DNA of 64,000 nucleotides from Antedon bifida. Its lineage: Eukaryota > Echinodermata > Crinoidea > Comatulida > Antedonidae. Location of the stretch: positions 6,944,001 to 7,008,000 of the forward strand of contig OY727096.1 in the NCBI GenBank assembly GCA_963402885.1, in the 5' to 3' direction. This document shows positions 13,801-23,500 of the stretch, one piece after another. Within the stretch, counting starts at the first letter, position 1, and every line of letters begins with the position of its first letter. A program made the translations under genes and the position numbers. The notes below the pieces were generated by a model. That model saw only the letters and a list, made by a program, of their open reading frames with translations, was not told the origin of the DNA and did not search any database.

Positions 13801-15941
13801 ATGAAAAAGATTTGGAAATTGGTCAGCTTGTAAATGACCTTATAACAAAATGTGCTGCGGATTTTCAGGATGCCCTGGCTCACCAATGGTCTAGTCCTGA
13901 GACATGGACAGGAGAGCAAACATGTCCGAACCACTCCCTTTCACCTGATAAACATGTATGCCTATGCCAGCAAACCACTGATAATTCGAGGTACCTACCA
14001 AACACGATCTTTACTGAAAGTTCTGTTGACTCTCAAGTAGACATTCAAGCATCTTCTGAAAGACCTATTCCTTTAGAGGATGACAAGGATGATGACCCAC
14101 CCCCTTTTCCAGGCCTCAAAGTTTTATGCATGAGTGAGACGAAAATAGCTAACTGGGTGGATTTGGAGGAAGCAAATAAGTTTCCAAACTTGTATTCTTT
14201 CAAGATACAGGTAAATAGGCCTACTTAACTTTGTTTTACAATTGTTCATTTTTTATCCACACTTATATGACAGAGTCATTTCGTCTTAACATTTAATTAT
14301 TAAGTTTTGTATACACTTTTCAGAATGTACCGCTGGGCAGTGAATTCACTTCCATGGAGGACAGAAGGAGAATGATTTTAGCCAGGTTTGTATCAGTTTA
14401 ACTCAAGATAATAATTCAAACCTAACTAAGTACAGTATAGTTATTTGGAATTTTACCAAACACCCTTAGTAGGCCTACTGTAATTGAGGAATTTCTGATT
14501 AGTTTTTTACCATGTGTATTGCAAAATAATGGTAGTGTAGAATAGAAAGTCACATATTATTCAAACAATGTACACAACGGAGTGTAAACTATCACAGCAT
14601 CACTTTTACTTTCTTAGTCTTCCAAAAATCAAGTTACTCAATGGTAGTGAAGTCGGTCCAGAAGAACATGAAGAATCAGAACGGTTCTATATCAGGTACT
14701 TTAACGATAAAGCTGAACCTCCAAGTCGATATTACAAGCTTATAGAAAAGTATGGTAAGGATCTATAATCTAATTAACTATTACTAATTAATTATAATCT
14801 ATTACCTCACCTTATATTCATAATGTTGAGAAACTCTTTTCCGAACTATATACATGGTGCACCGCAAACTCTATATCAACATATTGATTTTCCCATTCAA
14901 ACCTTCAATATATATTTTCAATATGTATTTATTCAGGGGTTTTGGCCACAAATATATTAGTATTAGCGGATCAAGGATTTTTCAACTGGGCCTTTTTTTT
15001 TGTCAAAAATATAAAAATCAATATCAAAAATAGATATCGAAAAGTAATTTTAGCTGTCAAAAGAGGGAGCACATGCTCCTAGATCTATCACACAGATCCA
15101 GTGCAACCCCTGTAGTAAATTTATGAAAATCATTAATTATTGTCATTGGTTACATTCAACTTTGCAAAATCTAGAACATTCTACTACTATTATTATTCAT
15201 TCTGACAGAGTTTCTCAACTATTAAGAATTCATTCTGACAGTCTTTCCAAAAGTGTACAGTATTTCTTACTTCATTGAAGTGATGAAGTTGAGTTGGCAC
15301 CTCTTTTACAAATCCTAAAACTACATTGTTGTGTATTGTTTTGCAGGTAAAGTAGTTCCAGCAAAAGACCTAGATCTCGCTAAGGGCTTCCAGTCGTCAG
15401 CCAGGCTTTCTTTAATGATGAATGATAAATGTATCAAAACTATAGAAATGCAAACGAAAGATTCGGTTGGGAAACTCAAAAAAATCTGTGCAGGTACACT
15501 ACGAATGCCACCAAAGTAAGTTTGTAGAACTTTGATCCTTTTTCTTTTCACTTGTACACTGAAGCTGAAGTTTCTGGAGGTCATTAACCCTGTATACCTT
15601 ATTTATATAAATGCTTAGTATAGGTTAAATATATGGTGATTAAAAATAATATTTATAAAAAAAAACATTATTGCACACATGGCGTGTCATACAGTACCTA
15701 TACTAAGCTTAAATCCAGTTTTACAAAAAATAGCATACCGGGTAATAGAATACTAAACAAAGAAACAATAACTGTAAATTTATTTTGTTTTAGTATGATG
15801 CGTCTCTTCCACATTTCCAAGCAGAATTCTGCAGCAATGGAAGACGATGATTATGAGGAACTGTTTTTAGAGTCTCTTCCACTGAGCAGATACAATATGG
15901 TGGATGGCGATGAGATTCATATCGACATTGAGCTCAACTAA
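1806..15941 (+). CDS. TBCEL: Tubulin-specific chaperone cofactor E-like protein, 3' eight exons
   Basis: Leucine-rich-repeat protein related to tubulin cofactor E; TBCEL in vertebrates binds tubulin and destabilises microtubules in the cytosol. Coding exons with consistent phases: 1806-1997, 2431-2569, 12565-12655, 13544-14210, 14324-14385, 14618-14754, 15347-15515 and 15794-15941 (TAA). They give 534 residues, and the 5' end is missing. Seen: LRR motifs (VVDLDLSENFIDSW, LEFLNISSNRL, LKVLCMSETKIANW), the LRR-cap motif LNGSEVGPEEHEESERFYIR typical of the family, and a C-terminal ubiquitin-like domain ending GDEIHIDIELN. No CAP-Gly domain is seen; TBCEL lacks it and TBCE has it. Oddity: exon 4 inserts roughly 140 extra residues (charged, Ser/Asp-rich, with a DDDPPPFPG end) between two LRRs where human has about 15. 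Intron 2 is nearly 10 kb because of nested transposons. The homology is certain; the function is taken from the family. Confidence 0.93.
2014..2375. repeat. Dispersed GTGGCGTA...GGGGCCCC repeat in TBCEL intron
   Basis: GC-rich island that begins GTGGCGTACAGTAGAGGCC, contains GGGGCCCCATAAGCTCCGGGGCCCC and ends with a GTGTGCAATTCAGCCCAGTAGGCTGCAATTC-like tail (split here by the intron sequence). A related element with the GGCCCCTGAG core and a GTTACGCCAC end lies at 61981-62134. The tail matches the unit of the 25-bp minisatellite at 33905-34190. The open frames in it are probably chance. Confidence 0.45.
3217..3533 (+). pseudogene. LINE ORF1 protein, C-terminal fragment
   Basis: About 105 residues open to a TGA at 3531-3533. 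The motif ENAHRTGK followed by RHIIVKFIYRPQRSAVLRMA is typical of the RNA-binding C-terminal region of ORF1 proteins in L1/CR1/L2-type LINEs. The frame extends upstream to 3168, but that portion belongs to the host transposon and is not LINE sequence, so no genuine start codon is present. Truncated by incomplete reverse transcription. Confidence 0.7.
3906..7016 (+). CDS. LINE ORF2: endonuclease-reverse transcriptase
   Basis: One open frame of 1036 residues without interruption. N-terminal APE-type endonuclease: LLHLNIRS near residue 90, GLSETWLNE near 120, GDFNIDL near 229 and SDHLPI at 295-300. Reverse transcriptase: NNYRPISVLPILSKIIEK near 596, QYGFRKKHST near 632, FLDLSKAFDVVNH near 667, GVPQGSVLGPLLF near 724 and catalytic FADD at 755-758. 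A C-terminal region of the CR1/Jockey-group kind follows (LYNSLILPHLLYCNIIW). The product nicks target DNA and copies LINE RNA by target-primed reverse transcription. The intact frame argues for fairly recent insertion or a very recent source element. Clade assignment (CR1/L2 group) rests on motif style only. Confidence 0.9.
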   Translation: MMYTTFSQLPFHDIDYSDELHASHIPPEINNVDFNPLIDNDLKFDQQSNMLIDHLNLRSSTLDNCKYHDINIFNNFTGKLPDSNHLSLLHLNIRSVSNKFDKLNELVHSINLKFSIIGLSETWLNESKMHPFLHNYTFLSSDRIGNKTGGGVGLFVKNCINYNIRNDLILPKEICDSLFIEIIHKNKKNSIIGVIYRPPDSNIDTFSTIINDLLTKINSENKYCNIMGDFNIDLIKFHNHNHINNYLNVILSNSFFPTISKPTRITTNSATLIDHFYTNHINLEITSGIIISDISDHLPIFQIIDYDLCFKNTSIDYSHYVADINSLNFDLSQADWSSVYNADYKSAIDTFNDIFFSIYQRHLVTKEIKINKYKKCKQPWMTPTLLKSSQRKHYLYKKYIKSQSPNDKTTYTSYNNLFIALCRTAKKQYYERKFSQVKTNIKKVWGVINSVLNPARKINKNPSVLKIGDEFIYDTNSICDHFNKYFSEIGLKTLNSIPDNNIDPMSYLPPPPINSFFINPVTENEVLNMINNLDSNKGSGHDSLTPSVLKKVTPFILIPLTYVINLSFTTGIVPDHIKLAKVVPVFKKGNANLLNNYRPISVLPILSKIIEKLMHTRLYTYLTKHNILNNHQYGFRKKHSTCHAMLELIHSINNAFENKEFLLCTFLDLSKAFDVVNHDILLSKLLRYGIRGVSLKWFISYLSNRKQYVQIGNCKSSAKNVPCGVPQGSVLGPLLFLIYVNDITFVSDTLNIVSFADDTTLFYSNKNIDLLVNTFNLELNKIENWFSSNKLLINTSKTNFIIFHSHRNRHKLSNKNIQVVLNGKNLDRKNETLFLGILINENLNWTGHQKNISIKMSKCIGVINQIKYFFPQHILLSLYNSLILPHLLYCNIIWAADYPSNLHRIFILQKRVVRLLNFEQSTSASEPLFKKLKILKIYDLHKLQVTSFMFEYVTDLLPKSVSMLFSNRLLDHTYNIRNPHKLYVPFVKLRKSQFFITYLGPTYWNNLDSTAINHLYTVNLFRKHIKTLYLSCYQTY
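8075..10875. mobile_element. 2.8-kb nested repeat with two long internal units and end hairpins
   Basis: Absent from the sister transposon copy, whose sequence AATCCACAAAAGAACAAT is split here. The insert starts CTAGATTTGAACTCGTCACT and the same start recurs at about 9231, so it consists of two related units of about 1.2-1.6 kb. Both contain blocks such as GAAAGAGACAAAAATCC, GCGCGTGCGCGCGTAAC and CCATACGATGACGTCA. The right end carries two hairpins, around 10777-10811 and 10853-10874, each built on GGTTATCCGC and GCGGATAACC, separated by an A-run. No protein frame is convincing. End hairpins would suit a Helitron-like or foldback element, but the terminal CTRR signature is not clear. Confidence 0.6.
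10777..10811. repeat. Perfect hairpin GGTTATCCGCAACT / AGTTGCGGATAACC
   Basis: A 14-bp stem (GGTTATCCGCAACT with AGTTGCGGATAACC) and a short loop, followed by a run of about 20 A and a second, shorter hairpin on the same GGTTATCCGC stem. It lies at the right end of the nested 2.8-kb repeat and is probably a structural end signal of that element. Confidence 0.7.
12167..12320. mobile_element. Hairpin MITE, GTGCCCATATA family, copy 3
   Basis: The ends GTCTACATTATCAAAGCTTA (left) and GTTTGATAGTGTAGACAG (right) are inverted repeats. The core GATGTGCCCATATATGG with CATATTTGGGC repeats matches the copies at 759-907 and 955-1100. It lies in TBCEL intron 2, just outside the large transposon. The sequence immediately to its left (about 12075-12130) resembles a decayed tRNA-type SINE head, but too weakly to call. 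Confidence 0.65.
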
Positions 15942-16012
15942 AGAGACGGCTGTGTGTAGGATATTATTTTAGGCAAAATGCAAAGAAGTGAAGGAAGAAG
16001 TGGTTTTTTAGG

Positions 16013-16800
16013 GGTATTGCTAAACTGCGCAAACCAAGCACAAACCTCAAAACACCCTGCGCAAACCTCCTCCAAAGCCTGTATCTGAAACAAATACGAG
16101 TTCCAAACATCAGTACATGTGTGGTCTCACATAAACTTATAAATCAGTTTGTAACTCTATTATCACTTTCACATGATTCTAGCAAAACTCTGGAGTTTAC
16201 ACACACTGAGATGTCAACACCAGTGATTTGTATGGTTGGTGTGCACCCAGTGTTTTGCTAGATTATGTGAAAGAGGTAGGCAATGTCAACACCAGTGATT
16301 TTTATGGTTGGTGTGCACCCAGTGTTTTGCTAGATTATGTGAAAGAGGTAGGTGATGTCAACACCAGTGATTTTTATGGTTGGTGTGCACCCAGTGTTTT
16401 GCTAGATTATGTGAAAGAGGTAGGCGATGTCAACACCAGTGATTTTTATGGTTGGTGTGCACCCAGTGTTTTGCTAGATTATGTGAAAGAGGTAGGCGAT
16501 GTCAACACCAGTGATTTTTATGGTTGGTGTGCACCCAGTGTTTTGCTAGATTATGTGAAAGAGGTAGGCGATGTCAACACCAGTGATTTGTATGGTTGGT
16601 GTGCACCCAGTGTTTTGCTAGATTATGTGAAAGAGGTAGGCAATGTCAACACCAGTGATTTGTATGGTTGGTGTGCACCCAGTGTTTTGCTAGATTATGT
16701 GAAAGAGGTAGGCGATGTCAACACCAGTGATTTTTATGGTTGGTGTGCACCCAGTGTTTTGCTAGATTAGGTGAAAGAGGTAGGCCTACTGTGTATGTCT
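16013..16800. mobile_element. Inverted-repeat element expanded by a minisatellite
   Basis: Near 16165-16190 the sequence TTTCACATGATTCTAGCAAAACTCTGG appears (given here as the end motif, in parts TTTCACATGATTCTAGC and AAAACTCTGG). Its near reverse complement GCTAGATTATGTGAAAGAGGTA closes each unit of the minisatellite on the right. The same end motif (CAAAACTCTGGAGACACTCC) bounds the element at 53068-53582. I infer a copy of that element whose inner part has expanded. Boundaries are approximate. Confidence 0.4.
16207..16784 (+). repeat. 72-bp minisatellite, about eight units, downstream of TBCEL
   Basis: Near-identical units of 72 bp beginning GATGTCAACACCAGTGATTT and containing TTGCTAGATTATGTGAAAGAGGTA. 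They differ only at a few sites (TTT/TTG, GGC/GGT, GAT/AAT). Because 72 is divisible by three, one frame stays open for 180 residues, but it lacks a plausible gene context and ends where the array ends. It lies about 270 bases after the TBCEL stop, so it may be in its 3' UTR. Confidence 0.85.
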
Positions 16801-18240
16801 TTATGGTTGTTGTAATCATTCATTCACTAATTTATTCATCTACTGTAGTTTTTATTCACATTGCTTTGTTCATATTGAAGCTCAAGTATACACCCACTGC
16901 CTAATTTAGTTTAAATTTGGACACAAGCCATTGTTAATGCACCGAGTGTAATCCCACCTCTTTAATTTTGCATATTTCCAGAACCCATGGAACTATACTA
17001 GGTTATAATATAGATATGCAATTTCATTAAATACAACAACTCATTTTTTTGTAAAGAATTTTTCAATAAGTATTTTTAAGCTCATTGGACTTGTAGCTAT
17101 ATATTTTATTGGCCCAACTAACATACAAATTTTCACAATATTTGCTAGTTAGGCATTAGTATGTTGTGGGTTCCCACTATCAAATAAATCAGACCCTACA
17201 GTGCAATAATCTAAACCGATTTAAAATCAAATACAAGGTAAAAACACTTTAATTTGTTCTTTCATAAGCTGATGAAAAAGCAATATGGCCCAATGTACTA
17301 TAAGACATTTGAAAAACTGTTTACCTAGAAAATAGTCTATTCCATCATTACATTTATGTTTTATAATTTGTTTGCAGGGAATCTTCAGTGGTTTTAATAC
17401 CTCTGTATTATATTCGAATACCACTTTAAAAAGGAAAATAAACTTGTTTTTAGTGGTGTATATGACCAGGATTTGGTTGAAATCAAGAAACTGACTGAAC
17501 AAGCATTAAAATATTTACTGTGCCAATATACAGTGCCATTTGGTTATAATAGGGTATAGTATAGTATATATTTAGATAATGGTATGAACATTGCTGTTTT
17601 ATATTTATATATACTTTATATTATTGTAGCATTAATTTGAAATTTACAAACATAAATTTTTGTGTGTAAAGTATTAACATAACTTGTAGAGAATTAGAAT
17701 TTATAGATATTATAAATACATTAATTTGATATCAGATATTAATGTTTAGATTAATTTATGATACTTTTAAAATTCATAATATATTTAAAATACTGCATTT
17801 AATAATTGCAATATCATGTTTTTTGTTGGAATATATTAACATTTCATATTTCTATTTAATACTGTACAATTAACATTGTATGTATAGGTCATTATTATCT
17901 GTTTAATAATAATTGTATAGTAATTACTTATTAATATTGCATTTTAATGTAAAAATGGAATTATGTAATGTAGAGGGTGCAAAATTAAGGCGCTTATTTT
18001 TAATGATCAATTTAAATATTTGTCTGTGCTAACAGTTATAACAGTATCTATTGATTATAATAATTGTACATAATAATAATAATAACAGATTATCCAGGGG
18101 CTGCACTTTTAAATTATACTGCTATGTTTCTCTTACCAATGTTTTAGATTCGTAAAGATACTGTACCTAAAATGCAGCTTTTTATCAACAAATAATGAAA
18201 ACAGTAGTTTTTTAACACTTTTTTAGAAATAAAATAAAGA
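16785..18240. other. Putative TBCEL 3' UTR / intergenic, with poly(A) signals
   Basis: AT-rich and without a supported gene. On the + strand AATAAA signals lie at about 18228-18238. On the minus strand an AATAAA lies at about 18279-18284 (TTTATT on +). They would end the convergent TBCEL and SNRNP25 transcripts about 50 bases apart. If so, the TBCEL 3' UTR is about 2.3 kb and contains the minisatellite. This rests on the hexamers only. Confidence 0.4.
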
Positions 18241-18558
18241 GGGAATGATATTGAATTTGTCACTACTGTATAATACACTTTATTTCATGGTTTACAATTT
18301 ATTTACAAAAATGTTTATCTAGTATTTTCTATATAAATATAAATAAAATGTTGTTACTAACATTGAATAACCTGTATTGAATATATTCTGCAACAAATTA
18401 TCATGTTTGGAAAACTAGTTGAATGTTATTCAGATACTGTATGTATGTACATTGAACTTATTCGGCAAACTCTGACCTTTGTCCTTTCTGTAGAAACTAC
18501 AAAAATAATGTAGCATATTAATCATGTGACCTTTAACCTCTGACACATACATTTTAGT

Positions 18559-19901
18559 TTAGTATCCTATTCCTTTGTTCTTTAACCTCTTGACAAACGT
18601 GATAGGATCTTTGTTCTTAATTCCATATCTAAAAAGAAAAAATTAGTATAATATTATTTAGAATATCAGTCAAAATTTAATGTGTAAATACAATCAATTT
18701 TACTTTGAATTTAAAACTCACTCTTTGATTAATTTATTATCCTGCGTCAAATTTTGACCGCCAAATGACAACCAGTACGTTCTCCATATGTATCGCCTGT
18801 TAAAACAAAATCATGCATTATAAAAGTGTTTATCGATTTGGATTAGATTAGATCTTAAAATCAGAATTTTCAAACATGCTAAAATTATTGATGTTAATTC
18901 TCCTTTGATTTATATACTTTTATGTATTCAGTGGATTTGTAGTCTGCTGAGAGATGTCCCTAAAATACTAAATTTCAATAATGTGATTGGTGGATACGCT
19001 CAGAGAAGGTTTATATTGAAAGACAGTAATTCATCAAACAATTTACCAACTAATAAACTTCTTAATTCCTTCTCTGTTGAATTTTAGACTGATATAACGA
19101 GCAATTGCTTTCTTCAAATCTAGAACTGTAGCTCCCTGTAAAACAACAATAGCTAAAAAAAAAATTAACACAATTTTAAATAAAATTACTTGACTGGACA
19201 GTAAAATATTTTGTTCTTTCAAAAGGGTGGTTTTTCGAAAGGGAAAAATGCAAATGATTACAAAATATTTGTTTGTTTTTATATATTTATACTAATAGGC
19301 CAATTGCCAAGGATAACCATAAAGCAAATTCATTCAAATGAATGAATAAATAAAAATTCATTCACTATCCTTCTTAAAGGTGGCAATAATCCTGTTCACA
19401 AGACAAACATATAAACAAGATACTCTACGTAAACAAAGTTTTATTACAAGTATTTGGGAGTGGAGTTATAATTCTGACAGGAGTTGAGGCTAGGACCCTT
19501 GGATTGGTAGCCATGCATCATAACCACCAAGCCACATTTCCACTCAAATTTGTCTTACGCATTACTTCTCCATCTTCTCTACACACATTTAACAGCATAG
19601 CCTGTCCGTACTCTAAGGCTACCTGGAGACTGACTTCCTCTGGTGTGACATCTATCGGCAGATCACAGAGAAGAGGATCATCTCCGATAGCTTCCTCAAT
19701 GCCTTCCTTGATCAGCCGCATAGCATCTTGATGCGATACCTCTTTTGAAAATGGATCTACTTCCTCTTCCTCTCCGTCTTCGTCTTCTAGCTTACATGTG
19801 TCATCATGGATTGTTTTCTGTGACTCCTCTTCTATAAGTCTTGTCTCATGTGTACCGACATTTGAATCTAGATTCATCTTGTTTATTAGGCCTAGATACA
19901 T
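18559..19901 (-). CDS. SNRNP25: U11/U12 small nuclear ribonucleoprotein 25 kDa protein
   Basis: Component of the U11/U12 di-snRNP that recognises U12-type (minor) introns in the nucleus; it has a ubiquitin-like fold. Four coding exons on the minus strand with matching phases: 19901-19559, 19152-19047, 18796-18722 and 18628-18559 (TAA). They give 197 residues from the first ATG, or 189 from a second ATG at 19877. Family motifs: DDPLLCDLPIDVTPEEV, ALEYGQAM, GATVLDLKKAIARY, YIWRTYWLSFGGQNLTQDNK and EYGIKNKDPITFVKRLK. Exon 2 starts after TTTTTTAG at 19153; this choice restores the expected P-I-V-V-L-Q bridge. The N-terminus has an acidic extension of about 60 residues that human lacks. It converges with TBCEL and diverges from POLR3K. 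The identification is firm; the start codon is less so. Confidence 0.93.
19495..19558. repeat. tRNA-like SINE head remnant in SNRNP25 intron 1
   Basis: On the minus strand, GGCTTGGTGGTTATGATGC followed by CCAAGGGTCCTAGCCTC resembles a degenerate A box and B box of a tRNA-derived SINE, placed directly after the exon 1 donor. The match is imperfect, so this is a tentative call. Confidence 0.3.
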
Positions 19902-20589
19902 TTTATTGAATTAAAAAAATGACATAATATTGTATAACTGCCAGTGAGTAAATGTTAAATATAATTCATAACTAATGCCTTATACTATAGGGCCTATAGT
20001 ATAATATAAAATAAGCCAATATTAATAATAGGTAGGTAGGCCTACATACTGGATTAAGTTTTCAGTTAGCCTAGGCTAGGCCCTATGTAACTTCTTAACC
20101 ACGTACTGACTGCTGCGAGGCTAGCTAAGGCCTAAATAAATAATTTGTAATCGTTAGGCGGCCCCTATCTTATTCTAGGATAGGGCCTAGCTAGATATAA
20201 GGCCTATTTTATATAATTTATAATAATAAAGTAGGCCTAGGCTAGGCTAGGCTAGGCTAGGCTGGGCTTAGCTCTATGCAACTTCTATTTAAAATACTGA
20301 CCTTTATCATTAAAATATGAAATAAAATAAACAATTTAGACTGGCTTTAGGCCTAGTAAATATTTGTTGGTTTGTTGTTGTTTGCCCAAAACAAAACCCC
20401 AAAACATGTGAATAAACAGCGCCACCAATAATGAAGGCGAATAGCATGCATGATTGCACACACGTGTAAACATACAGCTATTTGTACATACATACACGAG
20501 TTAATCCCGCGGCGGCCACCTAATCTGACAGTACCCTAGGAAAGGAGAGCTAGTTAGGGCCTAGGCTGTGTATCCAGACATACATTAAA
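19902..20589. promoter_or_regulatory. Shared bidirectional promoter region SNRNP25 / POLR3K
   Basis: The start codons of two divergent housekeeping genes are separated by 688 bases. The interval contains AGGCCTA-rich sequence and a GCTAGG pentamer-type microsatellite (20235-20267), but no TATA box at a convincing position for either gene. Part of it may be 5' UTR. The head-to-head order is the same as in human, so a shared promoter is likely, but no particular element can be pointed to. Confidence 0.6.
20235..20267. repeat. (GCTAG)n microsatellite
   Basis: About six tandem copies of the pentamer GCTAG within the SNRNP25-POLR3K promoter interval. Confidence 0.85.
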
Positions 20590-23500
20590 ATGTTTAGGTT
20601 TTGTCCTACCTGTGGCAATGTACTTGTCGTAGAAGAAGGTCCCCAATGCTTACGATTTTCATGTAACACATGTCCTTTTATACAAAATGTTACAAGAAAG
20701 GTAAGACTAAGAGAGAAAGAGGATATCTAGCTAGTCTCTAGAGGCTTACTACTCTGTAGTAGAGTAGGCTACTAGTACTAGAGACCTATTTTATTATTGT
20801 TTGTACCATAGCTAGATTTGTATATCCCGTGTCTGTGACATGTGAAAATACCTTTCGTCCTGACTTAATGCGGGTAGAGCTCATAGTAACTCAGTAGAGT
20901 CGTTTCATCCTAGCTAGGCTATTAAAGTCTATATATGCCCTTGAAAAGAAAATATTTCAAACAATCACAATAAACCATTCTACTCAGTCCAGTTTTCGTT
21001 TTTTTTCTTCAGGTTTCTTGTAAAGTTTATCCAAAATTAAAAGAACTAGATGATGTGCTTGGAGGAGCTTCAGCGTGGGAAAATGTGGACTCAACAGCAG
21101 GTATATATGGAAGCTGAATAATTTAATGCATTTAATTCTATTTTGTCTAAACATGACAGGCCCGTAGCCAAGGGGGGTTTTTATGGTTCGGGCGAACCCC
21201 CACTTTACAGCGAACCCCCCTTTAACCGACTGCGAACCCCCATCCCCGACATGCCCAATACCTCACCCTCATCTCCGAAAATCGTCCAAATACGTGCCCC
21301 ACAGTACAAAAAGTTGTTCGTAAATTGAAAAATTTGTAAACTCGTTCGGAATAACTCATACAGTACCTTCTTCCCTGTATGAGCATACTTCGAGCGATAC
21401 GTGTCTGTAAATTTCTAAGAGTTGCAAATGAATTGCCGATTTTAACCTGAAAAATAAAGTTTGGTCCCTGCATGTAACATGATATTGACGCGTCTCACAG
21501 CGAGCAACGATTCGTACAACGGACACCGCCAGACAACTGCGTACCTATAATTGTTTAGATCACTGGCAGTCAGGCAGCATGCATAAAGTATATAGCCTTC
21601 CGACATACATCAGTATTTATGTGTGGCTATGAAGTATAATGTATCATAGAGGATTATAGTGAATATTTATATTTTACACTATAATATCTATGGTATCATG
21701 TACTGTAGTTCACATTATGGCATCCGATTATTTTTTTCTATGACCACCAGCCGATATGTACTCAAATGTATCAATATCACCTACTTACATTGGCATATTT
21801 AATTTCCTCAACAAATTGCTGTAAATAAATATTATAGATAGAGCTATAATAAGAATTGCATTTGCCTTCACCCAGTGTGCTTTTTTCGGGGCTTCTCCTA
21901 GACGTACGTTCGCATTGAACTTGAACGCAAAACAAAATACCGAGTAAATGATCAAACAATCGACGGTTCCGCACAGAGCACGCGCATCTAACATACAGCA
22001 ACAAAAGTTATCGTTTAAATAGTCCACGAGTCCAAGTACGATCGTTTTGCTCATTGGTAGCATGCTGCATGAGAGTGTCTTTTCCGGCCATCTAGGGGTG
22101 TCATTTAACAAAATTCGCTTCACCTCAGGCCCCACCCCAGGGCAGATCCTGGCTACGGCCCTGCATGACTTATGCAGCAATAGAGTTATGATTATTGTTT
22201 GGGTATAAAAGGCTATAATAATACTGTAATATAATTAATGTTTGATAATTATTATTATTAATTAATGTAAAACAAATTTTGTTAATTGTTACTACAGTAT
22301 TTGGTCCGTGGGTTTAAAAATTTCATTTACTGATTTTGATGTAACTCTTGGCCATTTCTCAAAGTAGACATGTTGAAGTGTATTAAATAACATTTTTTTT
22401 ATTTTTCTGATATTGATTTTTTAAGTTATTGAATATTAAATATGAAAAAGTCATATTTGGCGTTACGGACGGGACATTTTTAATCCTATTTATTTCATAA
22501 ACTATGCATCTTATTACTGTTTTTTCAACAGATATAGTTACTTTATGTCTTAATAATATATAATCAAGTATTTAATTAAAATTTTGTTGTTTATTAATTT
22601 CATACATCCATTTCAAATTCATAAATGTCCCGTCCGCGACGTTTTAGGCGGTTTTTTTACATTTATTTTAAAAGTAATGATGCAAAAATCTTGATATTTT
22701 TTTCTCTCCTGAGGACTATATCTCATTATATTATCAACAAATTTTTTGAAAATTTTAGATTTTGATGAAAATAACATATTTAAAAAATATATTGTTATGG
22801 ACCGGACATTTTTGTTACGGATGGGACGTATCATTTAAATCCTAATTATTTCACAAACCATGCATCTTTTGAACATTTTTTTGCCAGATATAGTTACTCT
22901 ATGTCCCTATTGTACATATTCAAGCATTTTATAACACATATTTTGTTTATTAAATTTCATATATACATTTCAAAATTCATAATTGTCCCATCCGCGACAT
23001 TTTAATAGTAATTTTATGGTGTTTTTTACATTTCAGTTAAAAGTATTGATACCACAATTTAATATTTTGTTTTCTCTTTTTAAAACTATATGCAATACAT
23101 TATAAACAAATATTTTGAAACTTTTGGTGAAAATATCATATTCAAAAATATATTGATGACATTTTTCGTAGGCACGGGACATACATTTTTGTTAAGGACG
23201 GGACATATCATTTAAATCCTTTTTATTTCATAATAAAACCATGCATCTTGTTAACATTTTTGCCCATAAATATACTGCAGTTACTTTTTTTTCAAAGTAA
23301 GCTCTAATTATTCATAATGAAGTATTTTATTAAAATTGTTTATTAATTTCATACTTGCATTTCAAAATTCATAATTGTTACTTCTGAGACATTTCGATTA
23401 GGGATTTTTCCTCACTTGTGTTTATTGAAGTAATGGCTTTAAAATTGTTATTTAATTCCTAATTTTAAATCTTAATTTTCAATTCCTAAGGATATTAAAT

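Noticed and set aside
16228-16770. 180-residue open frame of identical 24-residue repeats
   Set aside because: It exists because the minisatellite unit is 72 bp; no start context or flanking exon, and it ends with the array.
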